A model generated the notes under the pieces. That model was given only the letters and a program-made list of their open reading frames with translations. It was not told the origin of the DNA and searched no databases. Shown piece after piece: positions 5,577 through 5,644 of a DNA stretch of 5,644 nucleotides. Location of the stretch: the NCBI GenBank assembly GCA_947478655.1, contig CANJWU010000080.1, positions 1-5,644 of the forward strand, written 5' to 3'. Numbering within the stretch: the stretch's first letter is position 1; each line of letters begins with the position of its first letter. The translations under genes and the position numbers were made by a program. Source of the stretch: Sphingobacteriales bacterium. Lineage in GTDB: Bacteria > Bacteroidota > Bacteroidia > Sphingobacteriales > Sphingobacteriaceae.

Positions 5577-5644
5577 ATGAAGAAGAAAGAAAACTTAAAG
5601 CAAAAAATTACCATGGAGTTTAGCATGCGCTCTTCTCCTAAAAC
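5577..5644 (+). CDS. START-like (AHSA1-type) domain protein, 5' end only
   Basis: An open frame from ATG 5577 runs off the window after 22 full codons. The residues, MKKKENLKQKI then TMEFSMRSSPK, match the opening of small Bacteroidota START-like or AHSA1-related proteins. These begin with a short charged segment, then a first beta strand ending in (K/R)SSP, before a long helix and the hydrophobic cavity. Everything after the first strand lies beyond the window, so the assignment rests on this short signature only. The in-frame ATG at 5613 is a shorter alternative, but it would remove the charged lead that relatives also carry. The gene is divergent from tRNA-Met, with about 100 bases between them. 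Confidence 0.55.
   Translation, partial: MKKKENLKQKITMEFSMRSSPK

Overview
The window looks like an AT-rich Bacteroidota chromosome, probably near Chitinophagaceae or Sphingobacteriia. The reasons are the 5S rRNA type, the absence of clear Shine-Dalgarno sites before the genes, two copies of the Bacteroidota -7 promoter element TAnnTTTG, and the protein families present. The family and order assignment is inferred from remembered family features; no search was run.

Layout from left to right. Bases 17-171 hold the 5S rRNA at the end of an rRNA operon and its strong intrinsic terminator. An unrecognised 146-residue protein follows on the plus strand (198-638). A two-gene carotenoid operon lies on the minus strand: a CrtI/CrtD-type desaturase (1526-3010), then a CruF-type hydratase (859-1545) whose start overlaps it by 20 bases. 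Together they would hydrate and desaturate the acyclic end of a carotenoid, giving pigments of the myxol, saproxanthin or flexixanthin kind. Divergent from this operon is a small DCC-family thiol-disulfide protein (3205-3597).

The right third is the disturbed part. It has a minus-strand C-terminal gene remnant, tentatively PstS-like (3598-3744). Next is an 88-base partial copy (3749-3836) of the 3' half of tRNA-Met plus that tRNA's terminator. A phosphate-selective-type porin follows (4073-5264), with its frame broken at a run of six G. The intact tRNA-Met(CAT) with its own terminator and promoter element lies at 5361-5515. The porin therefore sits between a tRNA 3'-half copy and the whole tRNA, in the geometry left by tRNA-targeted integration. 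No integrase is present, so this may be a decayed element or a simple segmental duplication. The window ends in the first codons of a probable START-like (AHSA1-type) protein.

I see no CRISPR array, insertion sequence, toxin-antitoxin pair or clearly new defence or biosynthetic system. The observations most worth checking are the G6 frameshift in the porin and the tRNA-bounded 1.6 kb segment.
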